From positions 1-44,919 of the forward strand of contig NZ_WUAF01000027.1 of assembly GCF_009800965.1 (NCBI RefSeq): a stretch of 44,919 nt of DNA. The letters are read 5' to 3'. The notes under the pieces are model-generated. The model searched no databases. It worked only from the letters and a program-made list of their open reading frames with translations, and was not told the DNA's origin. Of this stretch, positions 44,285 to 44,919 are shown piece after piece (positions within the stretch are counted from its first letter, which is position 1; each line of letters starts with the position of its first letter). A program made the position numbers and the translations under genes. The DNA comes from Cognatazoarcus halotolerans (GTDB lineage Bacteria; Pseudomonadota; Gammaproteobacteria; Burkholderiales; Rhodocyclaceae).

Positions 44285-44500
44285 TCAGTGCCTCTGTGCA
44301 CGTGCAGGCGTAGTCACAGGGCCCGCCGCACGATCCTGCCCACGCATCCCCGGATGCAGCCCGAAATGGGCCGCGATCTCGCGGTAGCTGTAGGCACCGC
44401 TGGCATGGGCGGCAATGATCGCCTCATCCCTGGTAGCGTGGCTTGCCGCGATGGCGGCCAGCGAAGGGGCAGGGGTTATGGCGTAGTGTGACGAGGAGAG
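44285..44500 (-). pseudogene. C-terminal remnant of a REP-associated (Y1-type) tyrosine transposase
   Basis: On the minus strand, residues SLAAIAASHATRDEAII, then AAHASGAYSYREIAAHFGLH, match the C-terminal helix-turn-helix tail of RAYT/Y1 transposases. The tail degrades after that (PGMRGQDRAAG) and stops at 44285-44287. An in-frame TAG at 44501-44503 closes the frame upstream, and the catalytic N-terminal domain (HUH and Tyr) is absent. It is therefore a dead fragment. Confidence 0.55.
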
Positions 44501-44615
44501 CTATTTCGGCTAGCCGTTTGCTTGCCGGCTCTTGACTTGAAAGACGGTATCTGACGCCGTTATCCGCGCTCTCGGATATCGTATTTGATAGCAAAGTCAT
44601 ATTTGGTTAGGCTCA

Positions 44616-44919
44616 CAGGGCGATGAAAAAGCGCTAGACTCCTCACCGGCAAAGGACCCCAGCGTAATTTTCATGGCGACTTCAGGGCGAGATTTGATTT
44701 TTCAATTCGATTTGAGGTGCCGAATCGCCCATCGGAGGGCGCTCCGATGGGCTGTTTCGGCAGCCGCTTCATGCGCCCGCCCTCGAATTGCCCAATTTCG
44801 CAATTCTGAGAAGGTTGTAGGCCGCGCCGGATATGAAGGCTGCCATCTGGGTTTTCGCCTGACCAATGAATCGGCTCTTTCTCATTCCGCCCACCGTCTT
44901 AAGCCAGCCAAATATCTCT
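44616..44919 (-). mobile_element. 3' end of IS5/IS1182-type insertion sequence (right copy, inverted)
   Basis: The reverse complement of this segment matches 1-276 with about six mismatches, so the window ends in an inverted copy of the element at its left edge. The same post-stop hairpin lies at 44730-44749. The small differences show that the two copies are not recent identical duplicates, or belong to two close variants. Confidence 0.75.
44769..44918 (-). pseudogene. Transposase, C-terminal 49 residues (partial at window edge)
   Basis: The same reading as the left copy, IFGWLKTVGGMRKSRF through AAYNLLRIAKL, but ending GNSRAGA instead of SNSRAEA before TGA. The start of the gene lies beyond the window. 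Truncation is by the window edge, so the gene may be intact outside. Confidence 0.7.

Overview
The window reads as high-GC betaproteobacterial chromosome. The gene content fits the Rhodocyclales (Thauera/Azoarcus/Aromatoleum-like): parC and parE a few kb apart, a YbhGFSR-type exporter, pgi, long branched-chain-type ABC operons for aromatic acids and CoA-dependent aromatic catabolism. The genus is an inference, not a measurement. Both ends are near-identical, inverted 3' ends of one IS5/IS1182-type insertion sequence (1-304 and 44616-44919). The piece is therefore probably a contig that broke at two IS copies.

Layout. 0.3-0.8 kb holds IS debris. 0.8-5.7 kb holds parC, a DsrE-family protein, a TPR protein, a possible 67-aa protein and an M48 metalloprotease. 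5.8-10.3 kb holds parE, kynB, an HD hydrolase, a DUF4399 protein and a small membrane-anchored protein. 10.3-13.9 kb is a TetR-controlled ABC export operon (TetR, HlyD lipoprotein, ATPase, permease) with a clear operator. 14.2-17.0 kb holds pgi and a two-motif aspartyl-protease-like protein. 17.05-38.8 kb is a 21-kb block of same-strand genes, described below. 39.3-41.6 kb holds an internally deleted MFS transporter, a YigZ/IMPACT protein and a small retropepsin-like protein. 41.7-43.8 kb holds a nitroreductase and a DMT exporter opposite a MarR regulator, with twin operators between. 43.8-44.9 kb holds transposase remnants and the right IS copy.

The centrepiece is the block at 17-39 kb. In transcription order it encodes a two-subunit ThDP/Fe-S 2-oxoacid:ferredoxin oxidoreductase of the indolepyruvate type, a flavin/[2Fe-2S] reductase, Rieske dioxygenase alpha and beta, an acyl-CoA ligase, a thiolase-fold protein lacking the nucleophilic Cys, a DUF35 protein fused to a catalytically dead SDR, a cyclase-family hydrolase of the isatin-hydrolase type, an active SDR, a five-function Liv-type ABC importer (one protein is a permease-ATPase fusion), a ketopantoate-reductase-like protein, a class II aldolase, a 2-aminobenzoate-CoA-ligase-like enzyme and a MarR regulator. 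I infer an indole-3-acetate (auxin) or closely related oxindole pathway. Dioxygenation of the indole C2-C3 bond and SDR oxidation would give dioxindole-3-acetate. CoA activation and a retro-aldol cleavage by the Cys-less thiolase/DUF35 pair would give isatin plus acetyl-CoA. Isatin hydrolase would give isatinate, a 2-oxoacid, and the ThDP oxidoreductase would turn it into 2-aminobenzoyl-CoA. The aminobenzoate-CoA ligase would rescue free anthranilate. Each family call rests on visible motifs; the substrate order is inference. MarR-controlled, Rieske-type auxin degradation loci (iad type) are known from Variovorax and Bradyrhizobium. The retro-aldolase/pseudo-SDR and isatinate:ferredoxin oxidoreductase assignments are the parts most likely to be new.
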